Below, piece by piece: positions 1 through 7,320 of a stretch of DNA of 24,262 bases. Under the pieces are notes generated by a model. The model searched no databases. It saw only the letters and a program-made list of their open reading frames with translations, and had not been told where the DNA came from. Every line of letters starts with the position of its first letter. Position 1 is the stretch's first letter. Source of the DNA: CAZROT01 sp964601895 (lineage in GTDB: Bacteria > Pseudomonadota > Gammaproteobacteria > Enterobacterales > Enterobacteriaceae). Location of the stretch: contig CAZROT010000020.1 of NCBI GenBank assembly GCA_964601895.1, forward strand, positions 1 through 24,262, in the 5' to 3' direction. The position numbers were made by a program, and so were the translations under genes.

Positions 1-414
1 TCCATGTTCTCGATGAAGTTCTCCATTTAACCACCATTCTTCATCACCATTTGTACGAATAACAGCTGGTCCATGTTCTCGATGAAGTTCTCCATTTAAC
101 CACCATTCTTCATCACCATTTGCAGAAATAACAGCTGGTCCATTTTCTCGATGAAGTTCTCCATTTAAATACCATAATTCATCACCATTTGCAGAAATAA
201 ATGCTGGTCCATGTTCTCGATGAAGTTCTCCATTTAACCACCATTCTTCATCACCATTTGTACGAATAACAGCTGGTCCATGTTCTCGATGAAGTTCTCC
301 ATTTAACCACCATTCTTCATCACCATTTGTAAGAATAACAGCTGGTCCATTTTCTCGATGACGTTTTCCATTTAAATACCATTCTTCATAATCATCTACA
401 CGAAAAACAGTAGT
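1..414 (-). repeat. 69-bp tandem repeat, six units, coding for 23-aa repeats
   Basis: Units begin at 1, 70, 139, 208, 277 and 346, giving a strict 69-bp period that preserves the reading frame. Differences between units are scattered substitutions (for example tggTTA/tggTAT and CAT/AAT codon changes). The array is cut by the window edge. Confidence 0.95.
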
Positions 415-546
415 AAGTGTTTTAATTAATTTGATTCTAAATGTGGATTCTCTTAATCTTGTGATTAATAAATGTTGTTTATTGATGAAACTGTTTCTTA
501 TCCAAATTAAGAATAACAAATTAGGGTTTTGAGCTAGTTTGTTCAT
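1..546 (-). CDS. PNLLFLI-leader / HRxxGPA tandem-repeat protein, partial (copy A-left)
   Basis: An open frame begins at the ATG complementary to 544-546 and runs off the left edge without a stop (182 codons visible). It starts MNKLAQNPNLLFLIWIR, the leader shared by all members of this family in the window. A basic stretch of about 40 residues follows, then near-perfect 23-residue repeats of the form W-[YW]-L-N-G-[KE]-x-H-R-E-[NH]-G-P-A. The repeats recall MORN_2-type repeats, but I do not recognise a named family and no enzymatic motif is visible. It is near-identical to the gene starting at 23786, including its upstream region. An AAAATTGA box lies 36 nt upstream of the ATG. Function unknown; the repeats suggest a binding scaffold (inference). 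Confidence 0.85.
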   Translation of the reverse strand, partial: MNKLAQNPNLLFLIWIRNSFINKQHLLITRLRESTFRIKLIKTLTTVFRVDDYEEWYLNGKRHRENGPAVILTNGDEEWWLNGELHREHGPAVIRTNGDEEWWLNGELHREHGPAFISANGDELWYLNGELHRENGPAVISANGDEEWWLNGELHREHGPAVIRTNGDEEWWLNGELHREHG

Positions 547-582
547 GTTAATTTGTAGAAATTATTGATAATAAAATAATAA

Positions 583-590
583 TCAATTTT
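583..590 (-). promoter_or_regulatory. AAAATTGA promoter box for copy A-left
   Basis: The plus strand reads TCAATTTT, so the minus strand reads AAAATTGA, 36 nt upstream of the ATG. The same box at nearly the same distance precedes the inverted paralogue at 23786. It matches the early-promoter box known from Mimivirus; its role here is inferred. Confidence 0.7.
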
Positions 591-675
591 TTAATTGATT
601 TTAGTGGGATGAAAATTTTATAAAATAAGTTAAAAAATAGATTAAAAAAATGTAAAAGTTAGTTTATAAGTCAAT

Positions 676-1722
676 TTAAACAAATATATTTGATTCAGAT
701 GGATATAACATTTCAACGGTTTCTCGAGTAACTTCCATATCTTCTAAGTACCAAGTTTCAATGCCGTCATTGGTTCTAAGTGCCGGTCCATCAGTTCTAT
801 GTTTTTTTCCATTTATCATCCATAATTCATATCCTAATTCACCAAAGGCAGCAGGTCCGCCAATTCTATGGCGTACATCATTGAGGAACCAATGATATTC
901 AGTTATTTGTTCTTCAGGAGTGTCTATATTTGTTCCATGTTCTATAGCCGGACCATTTTCTCGGTGCAATTTGCCATTAACATACCATGACCGTTCAATT
1001 ATTCCTGTTTCATCCGAAATAATGGTTGCTGCTCCTCCAATTCTGTGACGTTCACCATTAAGCCACCATTGTTCTTGTTTAAACGGATCATCATCTGTTA
1101 TAGGTTTAATTAATGCAGGCCCATCTTCTCTGTGGCGTATACCAGTTACATAATAAAAACGAGATCCATTTAAAAATTCAACTGCTGGGAGACCATCTCT
1201 ATGTAATTCTCCATCTTTGAACCAACAATAACATTCATTAGGAGTTCCTATGGCATCATGATGTGCCCATCCACCATCTGTGCGTGTTCGTTTTCCGTCG
1301 ATCCAATATTCTTCGCCACTCATAAACTTAACTGCTGGTAATGATTCTCCGTTTGGTCCTACACGATGTTTTTGATGATTAATACAATACATATCTCCAT
1401 GTGGGCCGGTTACAGCGGGGCCATCTTCTCTATGAAATTTTCCGTTTACCATGTACAATATATCGTTTTCTTCAACAACGATTCCATGTTCTGGAACACT
1501 TATGGACTCTGCATGAACTAAGTATCTAGTGGTGATCGCTTTTAAAAATTTGCGATGAAAATCAGGTCGTCTGAGTTTTGGAATGATTAGCAGTTTTGTA
1601 AAAGGGCTCCAATCTTTCCAAATCATATTTTTCATAAAACTTGGAATTTCTCCGGAGCTATTAGTATCATATCTAACTGCAATAAGAAATAGTAGATTAG
1701 GGGTGTTTGCAAGTGTCTCCAT
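676..1722 (-). CDS. PNLLFLI-leader / HRxxGPA repeat protein, 348 aa (copy B)
   Basis: Complete 348-residue protein starting METLANTPNLLFLIAVR, the family leader. A segment at about residues 40-70 (FHRKFLKAITT) matches the F-x-x-K-[LF]-x-x-A motif of the other members. The rest is about nine degenerate repeats of W-x-x-[ND]-G-K-x-H-R-x-[DG]-G-P-A (for example KLHRENGPAI and KKHRTDGPAL) with spacers of variable length. Unlike the copy at 1-546 its repeats have diverged strongly, so it is an older duplicate. It follows the gene at 1793-2323 on the same strand, with a hairpin between them. I see no AAAATTGA box before its ATG. No signal peptide or membrane helix. Function unknown. Confidence 0.9.
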   Translation of the reverse strand: METLANTPNLLFLIAVRYDTNSSGEIPSFMKNMIWKDWSPFTKLLIIPKLRRPDFHRKFLKAITTRYLVHAESISVPEHGIVVEENDILYMVNGKFHREDGPAVTGPHGDMYCINHQKHRVGPNGESLPAVKFMSGEEYWIDGKRTRTDGGWAHHDAIGTPNECYCWFKDGELHRDGLPAVEFLNGSRFYYVTGIRHREDGPALIKPITDDDPFKQEQWWLNGERHRIGGAATIISDETGIIERSWYVNGKLHRENGPAIEHGTNIDTPEEQITEYHWFLNDVRHRIGGPAAFGELGYELWMINGKKHRTDGPALRTNDGIETWYLEDMEVTRETVEMLYPSESNIFV

Positions 1723-1737
1723 TTTTTAAAATGGGGA

Positions 1738-1754
1738 GTTTGTTTTTAACAAAC
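1738..1754. terminator. Hairpin GTTTGTT-TTT-AACAAAC
   Basis: Perfect 7-bp stem with a 3-nt loop, about 40 nt past the stop of the minus-strand gene 1793-2323 and 15 nt before the ATG of the next minus-strand gene. Its position fits the hairpin-directed 3' end formation known in Mimivirus; the assignment is inference. Confidence 0.5.
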
Positions 1755-1792
1755 AATTATTTAAAATGTTTATAAAAAAGTTTACTAAAAAG

Positions 1793-2323
1793 TTACTCAT
1801 CTTCCCTTATAAAAACTCCGTGCTCCCACCATTCTGTAGCTTGTCCTATCATTTGTAAAGCTGGCCCACCAACACGATGCAGTTTTCCTTCAAAGTACCA
1901 CTGTTCATCTCCGTTTGAATCTATAATTGCAGGAAGGTTATCACGATGAAGTTTATCATTTAAATACCATTCTTCACGATCAATTGTATCATCTTTGTTT
2001 TTATAAATTATTGCAGGACCATCTGTTCTGTGTAGTTTTCCCATATAATACCATTTTTCTACAGTTTGTCCATCTGACAACTTCTTATTAATTGCTGGAC
2101 CATCCGTTCTATGCAAATAATCAAATCCGTTCAATGTTAGATTACATACTACACAAATAGAACTTTCGGAAGAAACTTTCAAAATTTCAGAAAATTTAAT
2201 TCTTGCATTCATAAATTTCGTATAGAATAGAGATTTTCGTAAAAACAATGCGAATAGTGGTAATGTAGGTTGTCGAATGGCAATTAAAAACAATAAATTG
2301 GGTTTTTTTCCGAGAATGTCCAT
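1793..2323 (-). CDS. PNLLFLI-leader / HRxxGPA repeat protein, 176 aa (copy C)
   Basis: I chose the ATG at 2321-2323 because it yields MDILGKKPNLLFLIAIR, aligning exactly with the leader of its paralogues; an in-frame upstream ATG would add 11 residues before the conserved start. The leader region contains LFYTKFMNA, the counterpart of the F-x-x-K-[LF]-x-x-A motif. Four HR repeats follow (LHRTDGPAI, KLHRTDGPAII, KLHRDNLPAII, KLHRVGGPAL), each with a preceding W-Y motif. It is a short member compared with the 348-aa copy downstream. An AAATTTGA box lies about 43 nt upstream. No catalytic or membrane features. Confidence 0.88.
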   Translation of the reverse strand: MDILGKKPNLLFLIAIRQPTLPLFALFLRKSLFYTKFMNARIKFSEILKVSSESSICVVCNLTLNGFDYLHRTDGPAINKKLSDGQTVEKWYYMGKLHRTDGPAIIYKNKDDTIDREEWYLNDKLHRDNLPAIIDSNGDEQWYFEGKLHRVGGPALQMIGQATEWWEHGVFIREDE

Positions 2324-2366
2324 CGCACTTTTCGGAGAAAAGTAATTTACTATCAAAAAAATAGTA

Positions 2367-2374
2367 TCAAATTT
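2367..2374 (-). promoter_or_regulatory. AAATTTGA promoter-like box for copy C
   Basis: TCAAATTT on the plus strand, 43 nt upstream of the ATG at 2323. This one-T-longer variant recurs upstream of the genes at 5536, 9250, 10369, 12030 and 16351. Confidence 0.5.
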
Positions 2375-2687
2375 CTAAGTCGAATAACTAGCAATTAACG
2401 TATTTTCATTATTAAATACTGCAAATGATGTGCCATCTTTATTAAATGTATGTGACTGTAGTAAATATGTTTTCATATCTTGAGAAAAGTTTCTGCCAAC
2501 CATTAGTTTCCTAGCTCCTTTAATCGTTAATACTACAACATAGTCGAATGGTGGTATATCATCTTTTGCCGATATCTCAATAATTGTATCATCTATTGAA
2601 TAATTTGGAATTCTATGTAAGCGATCTTTTAGCCATTGTTTGCGTTTGTTAGTGCCTCCAATAATTAATATAATGATTATATTTCAT
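2375..2687 (-). pseudogene. Start-less or frameshifted small ORF, about 105 aa
   Basis: The minus strand is open for 102 codons (2683 down to a TAG at 2375-2377) with no in-frame ATG at its 5' end. It reads I-I-I-L-I-I-G-G-T-N-K-R-K-Q-W, continues through DYVVVLTIKGARKLMVGR and ends NENTLIASYST. An ATG at 2685-2687 (MKYN...) joins this frame if one base is skipped, giving M-K-Y-N-I-I-L-I-I-G-G. An AAAATTGA box sits 20 nt upstream of that ATG, so a promoter appears intact. The hydrophobic strand ending in GG, then a basic helix and later D-Y-V-V-V-L-T, suggests an alpha/beta fold, but I do not recognise the family. It is either a recent pseudogene, a frameshifting gene, or a sequence with a one-base error. 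Confidence 0.6.
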
Positions 2688-2706
2688 ATCTCATATTTTA
2701 TACATA

Positions 2707-2714
2707 TCAATTTT
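2707..2714 (-). promoter_or_regulatory. AAAATTGA box upstream of the start-less ORF
   Basis: The plus strand reads TCAATTTT; the minus strand gives the exact box 20 nt before the ATG at 2687. It lies in the divergent spacer just before the plus-strand UV endonuclease (ATG 2725). Confidence 0.55.
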
Positions 2715-2724
2715 TAATAAATAT

Positions 2725-3759
2725 ATGCGGCTGGGATTATGTTGTATTGTTGATGAATTACGTGATAACCATATTTTTACTTCTCGTACTTGTAGATTAG
2801 AAACTATTAAACAAAAGAATAGAGAATCTAAAAATGGTGGAATTAAATACGTACAAGATTTATTTAGGCAGAATATAGATGATTTACTAACTATTTTAAA
2901 ATGGAATGAGGAGCATGGCATACGAGTATTTCGTATGAGTTCAGAAATGGCGCCTCATATCACAAATCCCCGATTAATGACAAAAAGAAATAAATCTAAC
3001 CCAAGAAAACTTGTATGGTCTATGAAAAAATTTGCGCCAAAATTGCGTGAAATTGGTAAATATGCGATGAGTCATGGTCATAGATTAACTTTTCATCCAG
3101 GTCAATTTGTGGTAATTGGTTCTCCAAATCCGAAAACGGTAGTTAATTCTATACGTGATTTATATTGGCATGCAATGATAATGGATATGATGGGTCTTGA
3201 TATGAATTGTGTAATTAATATTCATGGCGGTGGAGTATATGGAGACAAAGAAGCTGCGATAAATCGTTGGGTTAGCGTTTTTAATAAAATGCCTATGACT
3301 GCAAAACGCAGAATAGTATTAGAAAACGATGAAGAATCATATTCTATCGAAGATGTTTTAGAAATATCAAGAAGGGTTAGTTGGCAAAAGGGAATGGTTA
3401 AGAATACAAAAAATAAATTGTATAAAATTCCTATTACTTTTGACGTTTTTCATTATTTTTGTTATAACAAAACATTGCTGCGTCGGCATGATGGTATTTC
3501 AGAATTAGAAGTACAGAGATCTATTGCTGAAATATTGCCAAATGTTGCATCATCATGGGGTGATCGTCGTCCTAAAATGCATATTTCTGAGCAATATAAA
3601 AATAGCTCATTAGGGCATCATTCAGATTATGTTCGTAAAATTCCGGAAGAGATGCTATCATTTTCAAAGAAGAATGGATTTGATTTATATGTAGAAGCAA
3701 AGTTGAAGGAGAAAGCTGTGTTGTATTTAATGAAAAAATACAAAAAATATATAGCTTAA
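2725..3759 (+). CDS. uvsE: UV-damage endonuclease (UvsE/Uve1 family)
   Basis: This 344-aa protein matches the UVDE family over its whole length. Such enzymes nick DNA 5' to UV photoproducts and start alternative excision repair. The start MRLGLCCIVDEL fits the family's first beta strand, followed by a conserved S-R-T-C-R-L near residue 20. Metal-site and TIM-barrel motifs follow in order: FHPGQ (123-127), N-I-H-G-G-G (165-170), V-L-E-N-D (198-202), then a D-x-F-H-x segment and a C-terminal MHISEQ-HHSDY region with E-A-K-x-K-E. Length is normal for the family. It would let the virus repair UV lesions in its own genome. It is convergent with the TFIIB gene, 7 nt apart. No AAAATTGA box on its strand. 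Confidence 0.93.
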   Translation: MRLGLCCIVDELRDNHIFTSRTCRLETIKQKNRESKNGGIKYVQDLFRQNIDDLLTILKWNEEHGIRVFRMSSEMAPHITNPRLMTKRNKSNPRKLVWSMKKFAPKLREIGKYAMSHGHRLTFHPGQFVVIGSPNPKTVVNSIRDLYWHAMIMDMMGLDMNCVINIHGGGVYGDKEAAINRWVSVFNKMPMTAKRRIVLENDEESYSIEDVLEISRRVSWQKGMVKNTKNKLYKIPITFDVFHYFCYNKTLLRRHDGISELEVQRSIAEILPNVASSWGDRRPKMHISEQYKNSSLGHHSDYVRKIPEEMLSFSKKNGFDLYVEAKLKEKAVLYLMKKYKKYIA

Positions 3760-3766
3760 AAGACAT

Positions 3767-4909
3767 TTATAATGGCACATTGTGAATTTTAAATATATGT
3801 TTTAGTTGTTGTGCCGTGCGGCAAATTGAACACTTCATATAGTGATTTCGAGTCTTTTCAGGGGTTGCGCAAGATGCAACTGCAGCATCTAACACAGCTT
3901 TTGCAAACCTAGTAAATGTGCTTTTTGAAATCTTGCATTTAGTTTGAATGTCGTTCCATCGAACATTCAATTCTTCTCGTTTAAGAGTAAGAATATATAT
4001 TGCTCCAGCACATTTGCTGCTAGGAATGGAACTATCTGCGATATGTTTATCAAGTGTGAATTTGATCAATTGTTTTATGAATGATCTGTATTCACTTAGT
4101 TGAGCAGGTGTTATTAGTCCTGAATCTGATATGTCCAAATCTTCTAGATACCGATCGGTAAAGCTTTCGACTTCATTATCTGCATCAAAATACATTTGTG
4201 CAGGACTCATATCAAGTTGGCCTTCTGATATGAGCTTATCTAATATTTTTTCACCAAATGAAAGGTCTTCTTGCTGAATGTTAAAAATATCAGCAATTTC
4301 TTTTGGTTTACGAGTAATGCCATTTTCTATGCATTTGCGATATAAGCATGCTGCCTGGGCTCCTCTTTTTACGTCTCCACGATGAATAGCACATTGTTGT
4401 ACTGCATAATATAGTTCAGCTGCTTCCAAGACAACATTGTCGGGAATTTTTGCGCCGTTGTACTGGTAAACCGTGTTTACCATTTCTTCGATTGTGTTTT
4501 TTCTTTGTTGTACTTTGTAATTGGAAACACTCCCAATCATTTTCTTTTGGAGCATATGTGCTCCAGGTCCGCAAATTCTCAAAGGTGCTGATGAATTTGA
4601 TGTTGTGTTGTTTCCGTTGGTGCCTCCTCGTGCATAATATTCGGCGGCAGCATCTGTATCATCTCCAAGGATGTCTTCTTCACATCCGCAAGTTTCACAA
4701 ACAAATTGCAGATCAAACTTTGCCATTAGACAACTACAATTATCGCATGTTGGAATATCTCCACCATGTCTTAAGAAATCTTTCGCGTTTAGAACCATTG
4801 ATTCAAATTCGCGGTCTTCATAACAAGTGAAAGGGCGGGCATTCATGAGTCTACCGTCAGACATCTCACTAAGCCTGTTCGCCAGTGCACTAATTGTTTC
4901 ATCAGCCAT
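3767..4909 (-). CDS. TFIIB-like transcription initiation factor
   Basis: The 380-aa product has the TFIIB layout. After an extension of about 50 residues comes a zinc ribbon, C55-x2-C58-x12-C71-x2-C74. A linker leads to two cyclin-like repeats, at about 140-235 and 250-350. The first contains RGAQAACLYRKCIENG followed by KPKEIADIF, the typical TFIIB core signature; the second contains CAGAIYILTLKRE. The C-terminal tail carries another CxxC (KCSICR). TFIIB recruits RNA polymerase to promoters, and many giant viruses encode one for cytoplasmic transcription. The ATG at 4907-4909 is the natural start. No AAAATTGA box is visible upstream, which suggests a different expression class. It is divergent from the secreted-protein gene. 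Confidence 0.9.
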   Translation of the reverse strand: MADETISALANRLSEMSDGRLMNARPFTCYEDREFESMVLNAKDFLRHGGDIPTCDNCSCLMAKFDLQFVCETCGCEEDILGDDTDAAAEYYARGGTNGNNTTSNSSAPLRICGPGAHMLQKKMIGSVSNYKVQQRKNTIEEMVNTVYQYNGAKIPDNVVLEAAELYYAVQQCAIHRGDVKRGAQAACLYRKCIENGITRKPKEIADIFNIQQEDLSFGEKILDKLISEGQLDMSPAQMYFDADNEVESFTDRYLEDLDISDSGLITPAQLSEYRSFIKQLIKFTLDKHIADSSIPSSKCAGAIYILTLKREELNVRWNDIQTKCKISKSTFTRFAKAVLDAAVASCATPEKTRNHYMKCSICRTAQQLKHIFKIHNVPL

Positions 4910-4950
4910 GTTAAGATTTTGCTAAAAATTGGATTGAGATATTACAGTGC

Positions 4951-4973
4951 TAGTTTTGACTAATGCAAAACTA
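4951..4973. promoter_or_regulatory. 8-bp palindrome in divergent spacer
   Basis: TAGTTTTG (4951-4958) and CAAAACTA (4966-4973) form a perfect inverted repeat with a 7-nt spacer. It lies between two divergently transcribed genes, where no 3' end is expected, so an operator-like role is more likely than termination. No known binding protein can be named. Confidence 0.35.
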
Positions 4974-5076
4974 CAACCGACAATAACCCGATTATATCAT
5001 TTCAAAATTAAATCTTTAAATGTTAATTCACAAAAAATATGAAAAGTTGAATAATTATTTTATTTTTAAAGGGAAG

Positions 5077-5479
5077 ATGATTTTTCAATTTTTAGTTTTA
5101 ATTTCAGTTTGTTTGGCACAAACTTCTCTGAATGTTACATCAGATACTATAGTATCGCGAATATCCCTCAAATATTGGTGTTCATATGATTTTACAAACA
5201 ACCAATAATGGAGGCAATCAAAATAGAGACACTTGGTCTAAAATAAAAGTTTACATACCGATTAATGCTACAATTGCACAAATTACTGCAATGCCTCCTA
5301 GTGCAAACTGGCTTGATAACCGATATGGAGATCGTAGCTACGTACCAGAAGTAGACATTGTTTATGATAATCCATATTCTGAACGTGCAAATTTATTTGT
5401 ATATGTCTTTTATTGGGGTGGTCCGTGGACATTATATTTTGGATTTGACCAATATGCCCGATCATGTTTTGTAACTTGA
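5077..5479 (+). pseudogene. Secreted protein, about 133 aa, split by a frameshift
   Basis: The 5' part starts at ATG 5077 with a clear signal peptide, MIFQFLVLISVCLAQ (probable cleavage after AQ), and continues through K-Y-W-C-S-Y-D-F before a TAA at 5206-5208. The next frame (open from 5186 to the TGA at 5479) continues as NNGGNQNRDTWSKIKVYIP and ends YARSCFVT. Skipping one base, for example in TTTT at 5190-5193, joins them into one protein with a cysteine near each end that could form a disulphide. The aromatic-rich body (VYVFYWGGPWTLYFGFD) suggests a small beta-sandwich. Family not recognised. The split could be a real mutation, programmed +1 frameshifting or a sequence error. A weaker AAAAGTTGA box lies at 5042-5050. 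Confidence 0.6.
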
Positions 5480-5483
5480 TTTT

Positions 5484-5492
5484 AAAATTTGA
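5484..5492 (+). promoter_or_regulatory. AAAATTTGA promoter-like box for copy D
   Basis: Located 43 nt upstream of the ATG at 5536 and only 5 nt after the preceding stop codon. The same variant lies upstream of the genes at 9250 and 10369. Confidence 0.5.
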
Positions 5493-5512
5493 TCTTTTAT
5501 TTTTTGTTTATC

Positions 5513-5530
5513 GTTTTTACTTGTAAAAAC
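5513..5530. terminator. Hairpin GTTTTTAC-TT-GTAAAAAC
   Basis: Perfect 8-bp stem with a 2-nt loop, 34 nt after the stop of the secreted-protein gene and 5 nt before the ATG at 5536. It would sit in the 5' leader of the next transcript as well as at the 3' end of the previous one, as with the hairpin at 1738-1754. Confidence 0.55.
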
Positions 5531-5535
5531 ACAAA

Positions 5536-6549
5536 ATGGACGAACTTTTAAGAAAGCCCAATCTATTATTTTTAGTTCAGATAAGATGTTTAAATCCTCA
5601 TATTATGCAAATATCTAGATTATCAGAAAAGACATTCCATAACAAATTGGTAAATGCTCTAACAACAATAGAAATTCGTGCTTTAATTGATGGATATTCG
5701 CAGGTTGTCGAAGAACCTCCAGAAATATCTGATTGTATCAAACTTATTTACTATCTTAATAATCACCGTCACAATAATCTGGTGGTGCATAGGGAAAATG
5801 GACCTGCTCAATTATGCGAACATGGAGAAGATTGGATGTTCAATGGGAAACATCACCGATTAGAAGGACCCGCTAAAATTAGCTTGTACAAAGATGATAT
5901 AGATGTCGCGGAAAAAAGACGAGAAGAATGGTGTGTTTATGGCAAAAGACATCGAAGAAAAATGCCAGCAGTTATAGGTTATGATCAAAGTGGTAAAATA
6001 ATAACAGAAGAATGGTGGTTCGGTGGCGTACGGCATAGAGGGCTCGATGAAAATAAGATTCATCATCCTGCAATAATTCGTTTAAGTGTAGATAATTTAC
6101 CAACAAGTACTAATTACTGGTATTGGCATGGACGCAAACACAGGCTCACAGGTCCAGCAGTTATTAAAGGATTATTATCAAATGGTGATTCAACCTATTT
6201 CGCTTGGTATAAAAATGGAAAGTATCATCGTCCAGATAGTTTTGATTTTGAAGGCAAACCTATTAGATCAAATCCTACGATTAGTGGAGAACATGGAACT
6301 ATAAAAGAATGGTGGAACGATGGAGATTTGGTTATGGCAGAAAACAGTACCCATATTTATAATATTAAAGGTTCTGACATATACATGTCTAAGAAGACAG
6401 ATGAAAAAGCAACACGACTAGAGAAAAGTCGAGCAAACTCTTATATGGTGTTTTTAAGAAAAAAGATGAATAAAATGTCCAAACTAAAAGACAAACAAGC
6501 ATTAAAAAATGACTCACTTGACTTGGTGACAGGCGCCCCTGATCAATAG
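5536..6549 (+). CDS. PNLLFLI-leader / HRxxGPA repeat protein, 337 aa (copy D)
   Basis: Begins MDELLRKPNLLFLVQIR, then FHNKLVNALTT, both family leader motifs. About six repeats follow between residues 75 and 240, including VHRENGPAQL, HHRLEGPAKI, RHRRKMPAVI and KHRLTGPAVI. Unlike its paralogues it has a C-terminal extension of about 65 residues that is highly basic (many K/R, little aromatic content) and lacks repeats. Its last residues (GAPDQ) are encoded by the start of a compositionally distinct block that continues past the stop. The leader and extension suggest a modular adaptor, but no function is known. Confidence 0.88.
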   Translation: MDELLRKPNLLFLVQIRCLNPHIMQISRLSEKTFHNKLVNALTTIEIRALIDGYSQVVEEPPEISDCIKLIYYLNNHRHNNLVVHRENGPAQLCEHGEDWMFNGKHHRLEGPAKISLYKDDIDVAEKRREEWCVYGKRHRRKMPAVIGYDQSGKIITEEWWFGGVRHRGLDENKIHHPAIIRLSVDNLPTSTNYWYWHGRKHRLTGPAVIKGLLSNGDSTYFAWYKNGKYHRPDSFDFEGKPIRSNPTISGEHGTIKEWWNDGDLVMAENSTHIYNIKGSDIYMSKKTDEKATRLEKSRANSYMVFLRKKMNKMSKLKDKQALKNDSLDLVTGAPDQ

Positions 6550-6690
6550 CAAGCCTTTTCGGGCTGATTTTGCATTTTTTACCCATGTTGCTGGCCAGTT
6601 TTTAGCGAAAAAACGGCAATCTATACCAGATTTTGGTGATTTTATGGCCGAGAAAGCCTCCTATTCATTTCGGGCGTGTTGTAAAAGACA
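6520..6690. other. GC-richer block ending copy D and filling the spacer
   Basis: By eye this stretch is clearly richer in G and C than its AT-rich surroundings. It contains CTGGCCAG (6591-6598) and AGCC-ttttcg-GGCT near 6552-6565, and holds no convincing ORF. It begins within the last codons of the gene 5536-6549 and ends before the GNAT gene. Such a patch could be the remnant of an inserted element. I found no clear terminal inverted repeats or target-site duplication. Confidence 0.4.
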
Positions 6691-6744
6691 TTTAAACCCA
6701 TAAAAATTATAAAAAAACTACAGTATACTTTATTTAAATTAAAA

Positions 6745-7254
6745 ATGGATATGAGAACTGCAACCGCTGAAGATCGCGCAAAAATTGCACAACACGTACT
6801 CAACAACTATCTAGCACTTGTTGAAAATGATCCATTTGAATGGCTACATCAAATAAAGAGTGCACCGTCATCTTTTCCACACTTGTTTGATCCAAAGCTA
6901 TTCTTAGATGGAATACACTTGATATGTGAAGACAAAGGACAAATAATTGCAACTGCTGGGCTCGTAAAATCACTTGATGAGAATAATTTACCCATTTGGA
7001 AATTAGTATCAGTATATGTTGACAAAAGTAAGCGCGGAAATGGAATAGGAGAAACTCTTGTACGAGAAATTATAAAATATGCAAAAACAAATAATATAAA
7101 TCACATCATGTTATTTACTCTACCATTACATATGCCCGAAGCTGGAAATCTTTATAGAAAGTTAGGATTCGTTTTTACAAAAGAAATACCAGTTTCTAAA
7201 ATTGTTGGCATTGAGAGACGTATGCAATATCATGTTTATGAAATTCAATTATAA
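6745..7254 (+). CDS. GNAT-family N-acetyltransferase
   Basis: A 169-aa single-domain protein of normal GNAT length. The strand LVSVYVDKSKRGNGIG (88-102) is acetyl-CoA-binding motif A; R97-G-N-G-I-G is the pyrophosphate loop, followed by helix ETLVREIIKYAK. Motif B is seen in HIMLFTLP, then AGNLYRKLGFVF (GNAT helix and final strand). The substrate cannot be told from sequence: protein, polyamine, aminoglycoside or other small amine are all possible. It lies between two members of the repeat family, on the same strand. The sequence just before the ATG is AT-rich (TTTATTTAAATT) with no AAAATTGA box. Confidence 0.87.
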   Translation: MDMRTATAEDRAKIAQHVLNNYLALVENDPFEWLHQIKSAPSSFPHLFDPKLFLDGIHLICEDKGQIIATAGLVKSLDENNLPIWKLVSVYVDKSKRGNGIGETLVREIIKYAKTNNINHIMLFTLPLHMPEAGNLYRKLGFVFTKEIPVSKIVGIERRMQYHVYEIQL

Positions 7255-7272
7255 TTTTATAATGATATAAAA
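7255..7272. terminator. Hairpin TTTTATA-ATGA-TATAAAA
   Basis: Perfect 7-bp stem with a 4-nt loop directly after the GNAT stop codon. Its last bases overlap the AAAATTGA box of the next gene, so 3' end and promoter signals are packed together. Confidence 0.5.
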
Positions 7273-7278
7273 AATTGA
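7271..7278 (+). promoter_or_regulatory. AAAATTGA promoter box for copy E
   Basis: Exact box 42 nt upstream of the ATG at 7321, followed by a T-rich run. Confidence 0.7.
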
Positions 7279-7320
7279 TCTCTTTTTTAAATAGTAAAAG
7301 TGTTTGCTTGCAAACATAAG

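Noticed and set aside
1..414. Regular 69-bp repeats as a CRISPR-like array
   Set aside because: Units are directly adjacent without unique spacers and stay in one reading frame coding for 23-residue protein repeats.
6520..6690. MITE with terminal inverted repeats
   Set aside because: I tested the block ends for inverted complementarity and found only weak matches (a few bases of CGCCC), with no target-site duplication.
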